64,000 nt of DNA from Streptomyces sp. NRRL F-5126 (GTDB lineage Bacteria > Actinomycetota > Actinomycetes > Streptomycetales > Streptomycetaceae), in NCBI RefSeq assembly GCF_000721265.1, contig NZ_JOFZ01000012.1, positions 620,001-684,000 on the forward strand, read 5' to 3'. This document shows, piece by piece, positions 34,606 to 45,008 of this stretch (its first letter is position 1; each line of letters starts with the position of its first letter). Both the position numbers and the translations under genes were made by a program. The notes under the pieces were generated by a model that made no database searches, had not been told where the DNA came from, and saw only the letters and a program-made list of their open reading frames with translations.

Positions 34606-36554
34606 TGAGCGGCGGAGGACCGGGGCGCATGATGCGCGGCGGTGCGCCCACGCAGCGTTCTGCCGACTTCAAGGGGTCGGCGAAGCGGCTGCTGGGGCGG
34701 CTGACGCAGCAGCGCGGTGTGCTGGCCGTGATGATCTCGGCGGCCGTGGTGAGCGTGGGGCTCTCCGTGGAGGGCCCGCGGATCCTGGGCAACGCCACCG
34801 ACCTGATCTTCGCCGGCGTCATCGGGCGCTCGCTGCCCGCGGGCGCGACGAAGGCGCAGGCGATCGAGGGCCTGCGGGCCCACGGGCACGGCTCGATGGC
34901 CGACCTGCTGTCCGGGGTCGACTTCGTGCCCGGGCAGGGCATCGACTTCGACCGGATCGGCACGGTGCTGCTGACGGCGCTGCTCGTCTACCTGGGCGCC
35001 GGGTTGCTGATGCTGGTCGCGCAGCGGATGTCGATCCGGATCATCAACCGGACGGTGTACCGGATGCGCGAGGACATCCAGGCGAAGCTGTCCAGGCTGC
35101 CGCTGTCGTACTTCGACCGGCAGCGGCGCGGCGAGGTGCTCAGCCGCGCGACGAACGACGTGGACAACATCGCGCAGACCATGCAGCAGACGATGGGCCA
35201 GATGGTCAACTCGCTGCTGACGGTCATCGGCGTGATCGCCATGATGTTCTGGGTCTCCTGGCTGCTCGCGCTGGTGGCGCTGGTGACGGTGCCGCTGTCC
35301 GTACTGGTGGCGACGAGGGTCGGCAAGCGGTCGCAGCCGCAGTTCGTGCAGCAGTGGCGGGTGACGGGCAAGCTCAACGCGCACATCGAGGAGATGTACA
35401 CGGGCCACTCGCTCGTGAAGACGTTCGGGCGGCAGGAGGAGTCGGCCGAGGCGTTCAAGGAGCACAACGACCAGCTGTACGAGGCCGCGTTCAAGGCGCA
35501 GTTCAACAGCGGGATCATGCAGCCGCTGATGATGTTCGTCTCGAACCTCAACTACGTGCTGGTCGCGGTCGTCGGCGGGCTCAGGGTCGCGACGGGCGCG
35601 CTGTCCATCGGTGACGTGCAGGCGTTCATCCAGTACTCGCGGCAGTTCTCGCAGCCGCTGACGCAGGTCGCCTCGATGGCGAACCTCGTGCAGTCGGGTG
35701 TGGCGTCGGCGGAGCGGATCTTCGAGCTGCTTGACGCGGACGAGCAGGAGCCCGACGGTCCCGAGCGCAAGATGCTGACGCCGCCGCGCGGCCGGGTGGC
35801 GCTTGAGAAGGTGGCGTTCCGCTACGACCCGGAGAAGCCGCTGATCGAGGACCTGTCGCTGGCGGTGGAGCCGGGGCAGACGGTCGCGATCGTCGGCCCG
35901 ACGGGCGCGGGCAAGACCACGCTCGTCAATCTGCTGATGCGGTTCTACGAGGTGTCGTCGGGGCGCATCACCCTCGACGGCGTCGACGTGCGGGAGATGA
36001 CGCGTGAGCAGCTGCGCTCCGGGATAGGCATGGTGCTGCAGGACACGTGGCTGTTCGGCGGCACGATAGCGGAGAACATCGCGTACGGTGCGGCGCCGGC
36101 GCGTGACGGCTCGCCGGGCGCCACGCGTGAGCAGATCGAGGAGGCGGCGAGGGCGGCACACGCCGACCGGTTCATCCGCACGCTGCCCGACGGGTACGAC
36201 ACGGTGATCGACGACGAGGGCACGGGCGTCAGCGCGGGTGAGAAGCAGCTGATCACCATCGCGCGCGCGTTCCTCTCGGACCCGGTGATCCTCGTGCTCG
36301 ACGAGGCGACGAGCTCCGTCGACACCCGCACCGAGGTGCTGATCCAGAAGGCGATGGCGCGGCTGGCGCACGGCAGGACGAGCTTCGTGATCGCTCACCG
36401 GCTGTCCACGATCCGTGACGCGGACGTGATCCTCGTGATGGAGAACGGCTCGATCGTCGAGCAGGGCACGCACGAGGAGCTGCTGGCGGTGGACGGCGCG
36501 TACGCACGGCTGTACAAGGCGCAGTTCGCGCAGGCGGTGGCGGAGGTCGACTGA
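34605..36554 (+). CDS. ABC exporter half-transporter, catalytically competent subunit
   Basis: 649 residues with an exporter domain carrying a long first extracytoplasmic insert and a C-terminal nucleotide-binding domain: Walker A GPTGAGKTT, Q-loop LQDTWLF, Walker B ILVLDEATSSVD with the catalytic Glu, and switch IAHRLST. Its signature is VSAGEKQL instead of LSGGQ. This complements its partner: its Walker motifs face the partner's good signature, giving one working and one degenerate ATP site. Substrate unknown; drugs or lipids are typical. Confidence 0.94.
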   Translation: MSGGGPGRMMRGGAPTQRSADFKGSAKRLLGRLTQQRGVLAVMISAAVVSVGLSVEGPRILGNATDLIFAGVIGRSLPAGATKAQAIEGLRAHGHGSMADLLSGVDFVPGQGIDFDRIGTVLLTALLVYLGAGLLMLVAQRMSIRIINRTVYRMREDIQAKLSRLPLSYFDRQRRGEVLSRATNDVDNIAQTMQQTMGQMVNSLLTVIGVIAMMFWVSWLLALVALVTVPLSVLVATRVGKRSQPQFVQQWRVTGKLNAHIEEMYTGHSLVKTFGRQEESAEAFKEHNDQLYEAAFKAQFNSGIMQPLMMFVSNLNYVLVAVVGGLRVATGALSIGDVQAFIQYSRQFSQPLTQVASMANLVQSGVASAERIFELLDADEQEPDGPERKMLTPPRGRVALEKVAFRYDPEKPLIEDLSLAVEPGQTVAIVGPTGAGKTTLVNLLMRFYEVSSGRITLDGVDVREMTREQLRSGIGMVLQDTWLFGGTIAENIAYGAAPARDGSPGATREQIEEAARAAHADRFIRTLPDGYDTVIDDEGTGVSAGEKQLITIARAFLSDPVILVLDEATSSVDTRTEVLIQKAMARLAHGRTSFVIAHRLSTIRDADVILVMENGSIVEQGTHEELLAVDGAYARLYKAQFAQAVAEVD

Positions 36555-36721
36555 CGCATCCGCGTGCGCGGCAGGACATCCCGCCCGCAGGGCGCTCACG
36601 GTGGTGACGGTACGTGCCGCCGGGGGCGCCCTGTGTCGTGCGGCCGGGGCGCGTGCATGGGTGTCCGCAATGGGGGTATTCGGCACTCAGGAAGGACCGA
36701 GACCACCGTTAGGGGGCTCTC

Positions 36722-36892
36722 ATGGCGGACACGTTCTACAAGCACGGCAGGCCGCAGCATCCCACACTGGAAGAGGACCGGCCGCGTGGAGGCCGCGCGA
36801 AGGGCGTCAAGCACCAGGGCTCGTGGTCCGCGGGTGCCATCATCCTCGTGGTCGTCCTCTTGGTGATCGTGGGCATCGCGCTGTTCCCGTGA
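36722..36892 (+). CDS. Small single-pass membrane protein (56 aa)
   Basis: A short gene: ATG at 36722 with AGGGGG six bases upstream, TGA at 36890-36892. The protein begins MADTFYKHGRPQHP, has a basic middle (RPRGGRAKGVKHQG) and one C-terminal membrane helix (AGAIILVVVLLVIVGIALF), giving an N-in topology. Codon use fits its neighbours. It stands alone between the ABC genes and the convergent hrdA. Function unknown. Confidence 0.8.
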   Translation: MADTFYKHGRPQHPTLEEDRPRGGRAKGVKHQGSWSAGAIILVVVLLVIVGIALFP

Positions 36893-36921
36893 GCACATCG
36901 CGTTGAGCCAGTGCGTCTCGC

Positions 36922-36949
36922 AGCCCGCCTTCGGACCGGAGGGCGGGCT
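36922..36949. terminator. Hairpin between convergent genes
   Basis: AGCCCGCCTTC and GAGGGCGGGCT pair over 11 bp (one G-T) around a 6-base loop, between the small membrane protein and hrdA stops. No T-tract. Confidence 0.55.
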
Positions 36950-36982
36950 ACGGGCGTGCCCGGCGCCTGCCGGCCGGAGCGC

Positions 36983-38578
36983 TCAGTCGAGGTAGCCGCG
37001 CAGCTGGTCCGCGAGGGCGTGGTCGCGCAGCTTGCCGAGCGTCTTGGACTCGATCTGGCGGATGCGCTCCCGGGTCACGCCGAATATCCGGCCTATCTCC
37101 TCCAGCGTGCGCGCGCGCCCGTCGTCCAGCCCGTAGCGCAGCTGGACGACCTTGCGCTCACGCTCGCCGAGCGTGGTGAGGACGGCCTCCAGGTGGCTGC
37201 GCAGCAGCAGGAAGGCGGCGGACTCGACGGGCGATGCCGCGTCCCTGTCCTCGATGAGGTCGCCGAGCGCCAGGTCCTGCTCGTCGCCGACCGGCGTGTA
37301 GAGCGACACGGGTTCCTGGGCCAGCCGCAGGACCTCGCTCACCCGCTCGGGAGCGAGGGCGAGCTGCGCGCCGATCTCGGCGGGCGTCGGCTCGCAGCCC
37401 CGTTCCTGGAGCAGGCGCCGCTGTACGCGCACCACCCGGTTGATCAGCTCCACGACGTGCACGGGAACCCTGATCGTGCGGGCCTGGTCGGCGAGCGCGC
37501 GGGACATGGCCTGCCGGATCCACCAGGTCGCGTACGTGGAGAACTTGTAGCCGCGCGCGTAGTCGAACTTCTCGACCGCCCTGATCAGGCCGAGGTTGCC
37601 CTCCTGCACGAGGTCGAGCATGGTCAGCCCGCGGCCGACGTACCGCTTGGCGACGGACACGACCAGCCGCAGGTTGGCCTCGATGAGCCGGCGCTTGGCC
37701 ATCCGGCCGATGACGACGAGCCGGTCCAGGTCGAGCGCGAGCCGCTCGTCGAGGACGCGCGCCGTCGCGAGCTTCTCCTCCGCGAAGAGTCCGGCCTCGA
37801 CGCGCCGGGCGAGCTCGACCTCGTCCGCGGCGGTCAGCAGCGGCACCCGTCCGATCTCCCGCAGGTACTGGCGCAGCAGGTCGGAGGCGGGGCTGCCGCC
37901 GGCGGACGCTCGTGCGCCCGGGACGCGCCAGGGCGCGTGCGGCGCGTCCACGGCCTCGGGCGTCCCGGCGACCTCGGGCGCCCCCGCGGCGTCACGCCTC
38001 CCCACGGCCTCGGCGGTCCCCACGGCCTCAGGCATCCCAGCGGCCTTGGGCGCCGCCATGGCCCCAGGCATCCCCACGGCGTCGCGCCTCCCCGCGGCCT
38101 CGGGCGCCCCCACGGCCCCAGGCGCCCTCGCGGCGTCGCGCCTCTCCGCGGCCTCGGGGGTCCCCACGGCGTCACGCCTCCCCGCGACCTCGGGCATCCC
38201 CACGGCGTCACACCTCCCCGCGACCTCGGGCGCCCCCACGGCCTCAGGCGTCCTCGCGGCGTCGCGCCTCTCCGCGGCGGGCGGCGGGGACTCCGCACCG
38301 GGCGTGTCACCTGGCCGTGGCGCGGCCGGGTGGGACGATCCAGGGTCCGGGCCCGGGACGGAACCCCGCGTCCGGGCGGTCGTGAGGTCGGGGCCTGGCC
38401 GGGCGGCCGGATCCGCCGGGTGTCCCGGGCTCGGTGGGGCCGCGCCTCGCACGTCCGGCCCGGACTCGGGCCGCGGGCCGGCCTCGGTGTGCGGGGGCCG
38501 CACCGGCGGCTGCGGGCGCGGGCGCGGGCGCGGCGGCTGAGGTCCGCTCTGGTCCAGAGTTTGGCTGCGGGTCTGCAC
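36983..38578 (-). CDS. hrdA: HrdA-like sigma-70 factor with a hexapeptide-repeat N-terminus
   Basis: 531 residues. From about 232 it is a standard group 1/2 sigma factor: region 1.2 [16 protein letters not shown], region 2 [20 protein letters not shown]...[29 protein letters not shown], region 3, and region 4 [31 protein letters not shown]. The neighbours dnaG and dgt support HrdA. The N-terminal 230 residues are unusual: Pro-rich, then at about 96-216 a repeat of six residues, roughly E-A/V-A/V-G-x-P, with RRDA variants. GTG 38578 lies eight bases from GGAGG; an upstream start at 38767 would run into dnaG. Confidence 0.9.
   Translation of the reverse strand: MQTRSQTLDQSGPQPPRPRPRPQPPVRPPHTEAGPRPESGPDVRGAAPPSPGHPADPAARPGPDLTTARTRGSVPGPDPGSSHPAAPRPGDTPGAESPPPAAERRDAARTPEAVGAPEVAGRCDAVGMPEVAGRRDAVGTPEAAERRDAARAPGAVGAPEAAGRRDAVGMPGAMAAPKAAGMPEAVGTAEAVGRRDAAGAPEVAGTPEAVDAPHAPWRVPGARASAGGSPASDLLRQYLREIGRVPLLTAADEVELARRVEAGLFAEEKLATARVLDERLALDLDRLVVIGRMAKRRLIEANLRLVVSVAKRYVGRGLTMLDLVQEGNLGLIRAVEKFDYARGYKFSTYATWWIRQAMSRALADQARTIRVPVHVVELINRVVRVQRRLLQERGCEPTPAEIGAQLALAPERVSEVLRLAQEPVSLYTPVGDEQDLALGDLIEDRDAASPVESAAFLLLRSHLEAVLTTLGERERKVVQLRYGLDDGRARTLEEIGRIFGVTRERIRQIESKTLGKLRDHALADQLRGYLD
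37930..38290 (-). repeat. Imperfect 18-bp coding repeats in hrdA
   Basis: The DNA encoding the HrdA N-terminal repeats is an imperfect 18-bp (six-codon) tandem array; on the plus strand it reads as variants of CCCCACGGCCTCGGGCAT. The period keeps the reading frame. Confidence 0.7.
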
Positions 38579-38709
38579 GGGGGCGACCTCCAGATGGTCG
38601 CTGCCGGGTTCCGAGGGGTGCGGCAGCACGGCCCGCCCCCAGTGTGGGGTACGGCACATCCCGGCCACGAGAGGCCTGCGCGCACTTTCTGCGCGCCCCC
38701 CGCGGACTG

Positions 38710-40641
38710 TTACAGCGCGCCCGCGCCGTTGCTGCGGAGGGTCTGGCCGTACTGCTGGAGCACCCACAGCTCGTTCTGGACGGCCGCGTACTGCTGCGGG
38801 TCTCCTCCGTTGCCGAGGCGCGTCAGCGACGACGTGACGTCCTGGATGCGGCGGTCGACGGCGCGGATGCGGACCTGGACAAGGTGCTGGCCCGCGTACA
38901 GCTCGTCGATCGACTTGCCCCGGAAGACCTCGACCGCGAGCTCCGTGACCAGCTTGCGTACGGTGTCGTCGGGCGCGGCATCCCGCACCTTGGCCAGGTA
39001 GTCCCTGACGTCATCGCAGCCCTGCTCGGCGCCGCCCGCCTCGTCGATGCACTGGCGCACCGCGGCGTACGGCGGGGCCGTGAACTCGTCCGTCTCGTAC
39101 GCGTCGAACGCGGGCGTGACCAGCTCGGGGCGTTGCAGGGCGAGCTTCAGCAGCTCGCGCTCCGTCGCGAACACGGGGTTGCGCAGATAGAGGGCGGGTC
39201 CCGACGGGCCCCTTCGGGACGCGGGCGGCTGCCCGGCGCCCGAGGGCCCCGGGCCGCCCGGCTCGCGCCCGCCGGGGCCCGGGCCCTGCGCGGGGCCGCG
39301 GCCGCCTCGGTCGCGGGCCCACCGGGCCAGCTGGGCCACGCGCTTGACCACGAACTGCGTGTCGAGGATCCCGAGCATCCCGGCGAGCTGCACGGCCACC
39401 TCGTGCTGCGAGGCGCTGTTCTTGATCCGGGCGACGATCGGGGCGGCCTCGTCGAGCGCCGCGGCGCGGCCCGCCGGCACCTCGAGGTCGTAGCGCGCCA
39501 CGATCTGCCGGATCGCGAACTCGAACAGCGGCGTGCGGGGCTCCACCAGGTCGCGCACCGCGTCGTCGCCCTTGCCGAGCCGCAACTCGCAGGGGTCCAT
39601 GCCGTCGGGGGCGATGGCGATGTAGGTCTCGGCCGCGAACTTCTGGTCGTCCTCGAAGGCGCGCAGGGCGGCCTTCTGGCCGGCCGCGTCACCGTCGAAC
39701 GTGAAGATCACGCGGGCGCTGCCGTTGTCCATGAGCAGCCGGCGCAGGATCTTGATGTGGTCGCCGCCGAACGCCGTGCCGCACGTGGCGATGGCGGTGG
39801 TCACGCCCGCGAGGTGGCAGGCCATCACGTCCGTGTAGCCCTCGACCACCACGGCCCTGCTGGACTTGGCGATCTCCTTCTTGGCGAGGTCGACGCCGTA
39901 GAGGACCTGGGACTTCTTGTAGATCGGCGTCTCGGGGGTGTTGAGGTACTTGGGTCCGTTGTCGTCCTCGCGCAGCCTGCGCGCGCCGAATCCGACGACA
40001 TCGCCCGAGATGTCCCTGATGGGCCACATCAGGCGGCCGCGGAACCGGTCGATCGGCCCGCGCCTGCCGTCCTGGGAGAGCCCGGACATGATCAGCTCGC
40101 GGTCGCTGAAGCCCTGGCCGCGCAGGAAGCGCGTGAGGTGGTCCCAACCGGCGGGGCTGTAGCCGACCTCGAAGTGCTCGGCCGCCGCCTGGTCGAAGCC
40201 GCGCTCGGCGAGGAACGCCCGGCCGATCTCGGCCTCGGGCGACGCCAGCTGCTCCACGTAGTACCGCGCGGCGACGCGGTGGGCCTCGACGAGCCGCGAG
40301 CGCTCGCCTCGCTGGGCCGACGGGTTGTAGCCGCCCTCCTCGTAGCGCAGCGTGATGCCGGCGCGGGCCGCCAGGCGCTCGACCGTCTCGGAGAACGAGA
40401 GGTGGTCGATCTTCATCACGAAGGCGATGGTGTCCCCGCCCTCCTGGCAGCCGAAGCAGTGGAAGAGACCCTTGCTCGGACTGACCTGGAAGGACGGGGA
40501 CTTCTCGTCGTGGAAGGGGCAGAGGCCCTTGAGGTTGCCGCCGCCCGCGTTGCGCAGCTGGAGGTATTCGGACACGACGGCGTCGATCGGGACGGCGTCC
40601 CGCACCGCCTTCACGTCGTCATCGTTGATCCTGCCGGCCAC
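38710..40641 (-). CDS. dnaG: DNA primase
   Basis: 643 residues with the full DnaG plan. CHC2 zinc finger ([15 protein letters not shown]...LFHCFGCQ, about 38-66), catalytic core with the TOPRIM motifs VVVEGYTDV and FTFDGDAAG, a Gly/Pro-rich linker at about 450-490, and a C-terminal helicase-interaction domain. It makes RNA primers at the replication fork. The start is GTG 40641, matching the family start [10 protein letters not shown]. It lies upstream of and in line with hrdA, the macromolecular-synthesis arrangement seen in streptomycetes. Confidence 0.96.
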   Translation of the reverse strand: MAGRINDDDVKAVRDAVPIDAVVSEYLQLRNAGGGNLKGLCPFHDEKSPSFQVSPSKGLFHCFGCQEGGDTIAFVMKIDHLSFSETVERLAARAGITLRYEEGGYNPSAQRGERSRLVEAHRVAARYYVEQLASPEAEIGRAFLAERGFDQAAAEHFEVGYSPAGWDHLTRFLRGQGFSDRELIMSGLSQDGRRGPIDRFRGRLMWPIRDISGDVVGFGARRLREDDNGPKYLNTPETPIYKKSQVLYGVDLAKKEIAKSSRAVVVEGYTDVMACHLAGVTTAIATCGTAFGGDHIKILRRLLMDNGSARVIFTFDGDAAGQKAALRAFEDDQKFAAETYIAIAPDGMDPCELRLGKGDDAVRDLVEPRTPLFEFAIRQIVARYDLEVPAGRAAALDEAAPIVARIKNSASQHEVAVQLAGMLGILDTQFVVKRVAQLARWARDRGGRGPAQGPGPGGREPGGPGPSGAGQPPASRRGPSGPALYLRNPVFATERELLKLALQRPELVTPAFDAYETDEFTAPPYAAVRQCIDEAGGAEQGCDDVRDYLAKVRDAAPDDTVRKLVTELAVEVFRGKSIDELYAGQHLVQVRIRAVDRRIQDVTSSLTRLGNGGDPQQYAAVQNELWVLQQYGQTLRSNGAGAL

Positions 40642-40689
40642 CCGTGAATTCTAAGGGTGCGGACCGACACTCCTGCCCGCGGCCGGGCG

Positions 40690-41961
40690 TCAGCCGCCGA
40701 TGGAGCCCAGGGGCGTGCCGGGGTCGGCCAGGGCGTCCTTGTCGACCGCCGCTCCCGAGCGGATCAGGCGCTGGATGTCGTCCGTCACGTCCCACACGTT
40801 CACGTTCATCCCGGCGAGCACCCTGCCCTCCCCCAGCCAGAACGCGATGAACTCGCGCTTGCCCGCGTCGCCGCGCACGACGACCTCGTCGTAGCTGCCG
40901 GGCGGCGCCCACCCCGAGTACTCGAGGCCGAGGTCGTACTGGTCGGAGAAGAAGTACGGGACGCGGTCGTACGCCACCTCCTGGCCGAGCATCGCGCGCG
41001 CCGCGGCGGGGCCGCCCTCCAGCGCGTTCTCCCAGTGCTCGACGCGGATGCGGCCCCCGGCCGCCGCGCCCCAGGGGGACGGCGCGGAGACGACGTCGCC
41101 CGCGGCGAACACGTCCGGGTCCGAGGTGCGCAGCCCCGCGTCGACGACGATGCCGCCGCCCTCGGCGGGCCCCGCCACGGCGAGGCCCGCGGACTCGGCG
41201 AGCGAGACGCGCGGCGCCGCGCCGATCGCGGCGAGCACGTCGTGCGCGGGGTGCTCCTCACCGTCGTCGGTGCGCGCCGCCAGGACGACGCCGTCCTGGC
41301 CGACGATCCCGGTGAGCCGCGCGCCGAAGTGGAAGCGGACGCCGTGCTCGCTGTGCAGGTCGGTGAAGAGCTGGCCGAGTTCGGGGCCGATGACGCGGTG
41401 CAGCGGGGTGGACTCCGCCTCCACGACGGTGACCTCGGCGCCGTACGTGCGCGCGGCGGCGGCGACCTCGAGGCCGATCCACCCCGCGCCGGCGATGACG
41501 ATGTGGCCGTTGTCCCGGCCGAGCGACGTGAGGACCTGGCGCAGCCGATCCGCGTGCGCGAGCCTGCGCAGGTGGTGGACCCCGGCGAGGTCGGTGCCCG
41601 GGATGTCGAGGCGGCGCGGCTCGGCGCCCGTGGCGAGCAGCAGCTTGTCGTAGCGCATGGAGCTGCCGTCGCCGAGGTGCACGCAGTGGCCCGCGCGGTC
41701 GAGCGCGGTGACGGACTGGCCGAGGTGCAGTTCGATCTCGTGCTTCGCGTACCAGGCGGCGTCCTGGACGAAGACGCTCGCGCGCTCCTCGCCGCCGGCG
41801 AGGTAGCCCTTGGAGAGCGGGGGGCGTTCGTAGGGGTGGTCGCGCTCGTCGCCGATGAGGATCACGCGTCCGGTGAATCCCTCCGTGCGAAGGGTCCCCG
41901 CGGCTTTCGCCGCCGCGAGACCGCCGCCGACGATGACGAATGTGCGATGTGCGTCGACCAC
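40690..41961 (-). CDS. FAD-dependent pyridine nucleotide reductase (ferredoxin-reductase-like)
   Basis: 423 residues. FAD-binding IVGGGLAAAKAAGTLR near the N-terminus, LLATGAEPRRL, NAD-binding IAGAGWIGLEVAAAAR at mid-length and the second FAD motif VFAAGDVVS. This is the layout of rubredoxin/ferredoxin reductases such as those serving P450 or dioxygenases. It lacks the CxxxxC disulphide of lipoamide dehydrogenases. GTG at 41961 follows GAGGAGG by about six bases. It lies just downstream of dgt, perhaps co-transcribed. Confidence 0.9.
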   Translation of the reverse strand: MVDAHRTFVIVGGGLAAAKAAGTLRTEGFTGRVILIGDERDHPYERPPLSKGYLAGGEERASVFVQDAAWYAKHEIELHLGQSVTALDRAGHCVHLGDGSSMRYDKLLLATGAEPRRLDIPGTDLAGVHHLRRLAHADRLRQVLTSLGRDNGHIVIAGAGWIGLEVAAAARTYGAEVTVVEAESTPLHRVIGPELGQLFTDLHSEHGVRFHFGARLTGIVGQDGVVLAARTDDGEEHPAHDVLAAIGAAPRVSLAESAGLAVAGPAEGGGIVVDAGLRTSDPDVFAAGDVVSAPSPWGAAAGGRIRVEHWENALEGGPAAARAMLGQEVAYDRVPYFFSDQYDLGLEYSGWAPPGSYDEVVVRGDAGKREFIAFWLGEGRVLAGMNVNVWDVTDDIQRLIRSGAAVDKDALADPGTPLGSIGG

Positions 41962-42110
41962 TTGATGCCTCCTCGTTGTGCTGCCGCCACCTGCGAGCGT
42001 CCCGCACGGAGCGTGGCGGCGGAAGAGGGGCGCTCCATGGGCGTGTCTTCTTGCCCGGGTCCGGCCGGTAATGCCGGAAGACGTACGAGTGCGCGCGAGT
42101 CGATCTTGCC

Positions 42111-43517
42111 CTACGCGGGGCGCGGGCGGTCCGCCGGGGCGGGCGCCGGGCGCTCGCCCGGGGCCGTCACCCTGGCGTGCAGGGCGCGCGCGGCCGCGTC
42201 CGTGAGGGACGCGATCTGGTCCACGACGACCCGCTTGCGCGCGGCGTCGTCGCCCGCCGCCCCGAACGCGGCGCGGAACTGCGGGTTCAGCCCGTACGGC
42301 GCGCCGGCCAGCAGCGCCTCGGCCAGCCGGCCGAGGACCACGCGCTGGTCGGCGCGGATCGCCTCCTGCTCGGGGCGCTGCATGACGTACCGGTCCGCGA
42401 CGGCCTTCAGCACCGCGCATTCGAGGCGCGCGGGCCGCGGGACGACGAGCGTCGCACCGTACCGGGTCAGCGGGCCGGTCCCGTACGCGGCGCGGGTGGC
42501 GGCCTCGGCGGCGAGGCAGAACCTCCCGATGAGCTGGCTGGTGGCGTCCTTCAGCCTGGCCTGTGCGACGGCCGAGCCGTCGTGGGCGTGCGGCCACCAC
42601 TCCTCGGCCGTCAGCCGGTCGAGGGCGGCGGCGAGTTCGGCCGGCTGCGTGCCCGGGTCGGTGTAACGGCGCACCGCCACCTCCCAGATGGCGGCGCGTT
42701 CCGTGGGCGAGGCCAGCGCGGCGGGGTCGATGTGCCCGGCGTGCAGGCCGTCCTCGAAGTCGTGCACGGAGTAAGCGACGTCGTCGGACCAGTCCATGAC
42801 CTGCGCCTCGAAGCAGGTGCGCCCGGCCGGCGCGCCCTGGCGCACCCAGGAGAAGACCGGCAGGTCGTCCTCGTACACGCCGAACTTGGCGCGGCCCGCC
42901 CGGGCCCCGGCCGCCGCCTGCGCGGCGCCGCGCGTCCACGGGTACTTGGTCGCGGCGTCGAGGGCCGCACGGGTGAGGTTGAGCCCGACGCTGACGGCGG
43001 CCGTGCCGGGGGCCTGCGGTGCGCCCGAGGGGCCGCTGCCCGGCGTGGTGAAACGCTTCGGCTCGATGCGCGTGAGGAGCCGAAGGGACTGCGCGTTGCC
43101 CTCGAACCCGCCGCAGTCGGCGGCGAAGTCGTCCAGGACGCGCTCGCCGTTGTGGCCGAACGGCGGGTGGCCCATGTCGTGCGCGAGGCAGGCCGCCTCG
43201 ACGAGGTCGGGGTCGCAGCCGAGCGCGGCGCCCAGCTCGCGGCCGACCTGCGCGCACTCGAGTGAGTGGGTGAGGCGGGTGCGTGGGCTGGCGTCCCACT
43301 CGTCGCCCGGCGCGCCCGGCGTGACGACCTGGGTCTTGCCCGCGAGGCGGCGCAGGGCCGACGAGTGCAGGACGCGGGCCCGATCGCGCTGGAACTCGGT
43401 GCGTCCGGGGCGCTTGTCGGGTTCGGGAACCCAGCGGGCGGTGTCGGCGGGGCCGTAGTGGGTGGGGTCGTGGTGGGCCTTGGGTTCTGGCGGGGTGGAG
43501 CCGCGGGTGCCTGCCAT
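42111..43517 (-). CDS. dgt: Deoxyguanosinetriphosphate triphosphohydrolase-like protein
   Basis: 468 residues of the HD superfamily: [28 protein letters not shown] and the metal-binding [14 protein letters not shown], then a later Asp in [17 protein letters not shown]. It removes triphosphate from dGTP or other dNTPs. The conserved neighbours are dnaG and hrdA. ATG at 43517 begins the protein with a disordered [12 protein letters not shown]; upstream in-frame starts run into the divergent gene. Confidence 0.94.
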   Translation of the reverse strand: MAGTRGSTPPEPKAHHDPTHYGPADTARWVPEPDKRPGRTEFQRDRARVLHSSALRRLAGKTQVVTPGAPGDEWDASPRTRLTHSLECAQVGRELGAALGCDPDLVEAACLAHDMGHPPFGHNGERVLDDFAADCGGFEGNAQSLRLLTRIEPKRFTTPGSGPSGAPQAPGTAAVSVGLNLTRAALDAATKYPWTRGAAQAAAGARAGRAKFGVYEDDLPVFSWVRQGAPAGRTCFEAQVMDWSDDVAYSVHDFEDGLHAGHIDPAALASPTERAAIWEVAVRRYTDPGTQPAELAAALDRLTAEEWWPHAHDGSAVAQARLKDATSQLIGRFCLAAEAATRAAYGTGPLTRYGATLVVPRPARLECAVLKAVADRYVMQRPEQEAIRADQRVVLGRLAEALLAGAPYGLNPQFRAAFGAAGDDAARKRVVVDQIASLTDAAARALHARVTAPGERPAPAPADRPRPA

Positions 43518-43655
43518 GTGTCCGACCGTAGCCGGAGCCGGTCGGGCGCCGCTCATCACGGCACAGGGCCCGCGGCACAGGGCCCGCGGCCGAACCGGCG
43601 GGCCCCCGACGGCGTCCCCTGTGACGAACGGAGATCGACGGAGGGGGCCGGTGGG

Positions 43656-44441
43656 ATGCCGAATCGGACGGCGGGCGGGGGGCGGGCCGCGCGGCTCGCG
43701 CGGGCGCTCCGGGACCGGCTGCGCACCCGGCGCGGTCAGCGGCGGCTGACGCAGGCGGTGATGGGCGTCTGCACGCTCGCGCTCGTCCCCTCGGTGTGGC
43801 TCCACCAGAGCGCGGACGGGCGGATACGCACCGCGGCCGACGTGCCGGCCCGCGACGTGGCCGTGGTCTTCGGCGCCGGGCTGCGCGACGGCACGCCGAC
43901 GCCGTACCTGGCGCACCGGCTCGACACGGCGGCGCTGCTGTACCGGACGGGGAAGGTGCGCGTGCTCCTCGTCACGGGCGACAAGAGCAGGAAGGACTAC
44001 GACGAGCCGGACGCGATGCGCCGGTACCTCACCCGGCACGGAGTGCCAGGCAGCCGGATCGTGGACGACTACGCGGGGTTCGACACGTGGGACTCCTGCG
44101 TGCGTGCGAAAAAGATCTTCGGCGTGCGGCAGGCGATCCTGGTCACGCAGGGCTTCCACGTCTCGCGGGCGCTGGCGCTCTGTGCGGCGGCCGGCCTCGA
44201 CGCCTACGGCGTCCCGGTGGCGGAACCGCACGACGTCACCTGGTACTACAGCAGCACACGTGAGGTCCTGGCGGCGGACAAGGCGTCACTGGACGCGCTG
44301 CTGCGGCCCGCGCCCACCTTCCTCGGCCCCCGGGAGCACGGAGTCGAACGGGCGCTGGCGTCCGCCGGGACCGAGGACGGGAGCGCGGCCGAGTCGCGCC
44401 CTCACCCTCCGGAGGTCTCCCCGGCCACCCAGGCGAGGTAG
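43656..44441 (+). CDS. YdcF/SanA-like (DUF218) membrane-anchored protein
   Basis: 261 residues. A basic N-terminus, one membrane helix ([16 protein letters not shown], about 35-50) and a DUF218 domain with [40 protein letters not shown] and [13 protein letters not shown]. SanA-like proteins affect envelope permeability and antibiotic tolerance; the chemistry is unknown. ATG at 43656 has GGAGGGGG upstream. The gene converges on cutA and the two coding regions overlap by 40 bases at their 3' ends. Confidence 0.88.
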   Translation: MPNRTAGGGRAARLARALRDRLRTRRGQRRLTQAVMGVCTLALVPSVWLHQSADGRIRTAADVPARDVAVVFGAGLRDGTPTPYLAHRLDTAALLYRTGKVRVLLVTGDKSRKDYDEPDAMRRYLTRHGVPGSRIVDDYAGFDTWDSCVRAKKIFGVRQAILVTQGFHVSRALALCAAAGLDAYGVPVAEPHDVTWYYSSTREVLAADKASLDALLRPAPTFLGPREHGVERALASAGTEDGSAAESRPHPPEVSPATQAR

Positions 44442-44737
44442 CCGGCGCTGCCGCGCAGCACGGGCGTCGCGATGATCTCCGGGGTGTCGTAGTCGTGCGC
44501 GGCGAGCAGGTGGCTCTCCAGCGCGTCGTAACGAGCGGCGGTCGTCTTGAACAGCACCTGCCACTCCTCGTCGGTCCTGACCTCGTCCTCCCAGCGGTAC
44601 ACGGAGACGACGGGCGCGGAGATCTGCGCGCAGGCGGCGAGCCGCGCCGACACGGCCCCGGCCGCGAGCGCCTCCGCCTTCACTCGGCTGTCGGTCGTGG
44701 TGAGCACGGTGAGATACGCGGGCTCGGTGCCGGCCAT
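44402..44737 (-). CDS. cutA: CutA divalent-cation tolerance protein
   Basis: 111 residues, the usual CutA length: [73 protein letters not shown] small trimeric cytoplasmic protein linked to copper tolerance. ATG at 44737 has GGGGAG about eight bases upstream. It overlaps the convergent YdcF-like gene by 40 bases. Confidence 0.95.
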   Translation of the reverse strand: MAGTEPAYLTVLTTTDSRVKAEALAAGAVSARLAACAQISAPVVSVYRWEDEVRTDEEWQVLFKTTAARYDALESHLLAAHDYDTPEIIATPVLRGSAGYLAWVAGETSGG

Positions 44738-44963
44738 GGTGGGCTCCCCTCCTCGTCGGCGTCCCTGACGGTTCGGCGCCCATGCTGTCAGGCCGTCGGG
44801 CCGGCCCGGGTGCGTCACCCGTTCGGCGCGACGGGGCGCTCCGAACGGGCCGCGACGGGGCGTGCGGCGTTGAACTGCGGCGATGCCGCGCGGGTTCACA
44901 CGCCGGCCGGTACGCCTTTGCCGTGCCTGACCGGACGTCAGCAGGCGCGCCACCGGGCCCGCG

Positions 44964-44979
44964 CCTTACCTCTGTAAGG
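44964..44979. promoter_or_regulatory. Inverted repeat upstream of the secreted-protein gene
   Basis: CCTTAC-ctct-GTAAGG, 6-bp arms, 30 bases before the ATG at 45009. It may be an operator or a small leader hairpin. Confidence 0.35.
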
Positions 44980-45008
44980 GAGACGACACCTTCACGGAGG
45001 ACGGCAGC

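Noticed and set aside
38434..40647. 737-codon frame opposite dnaG
   Set aside because: An antisense shadow of a complete DNA primase gene.
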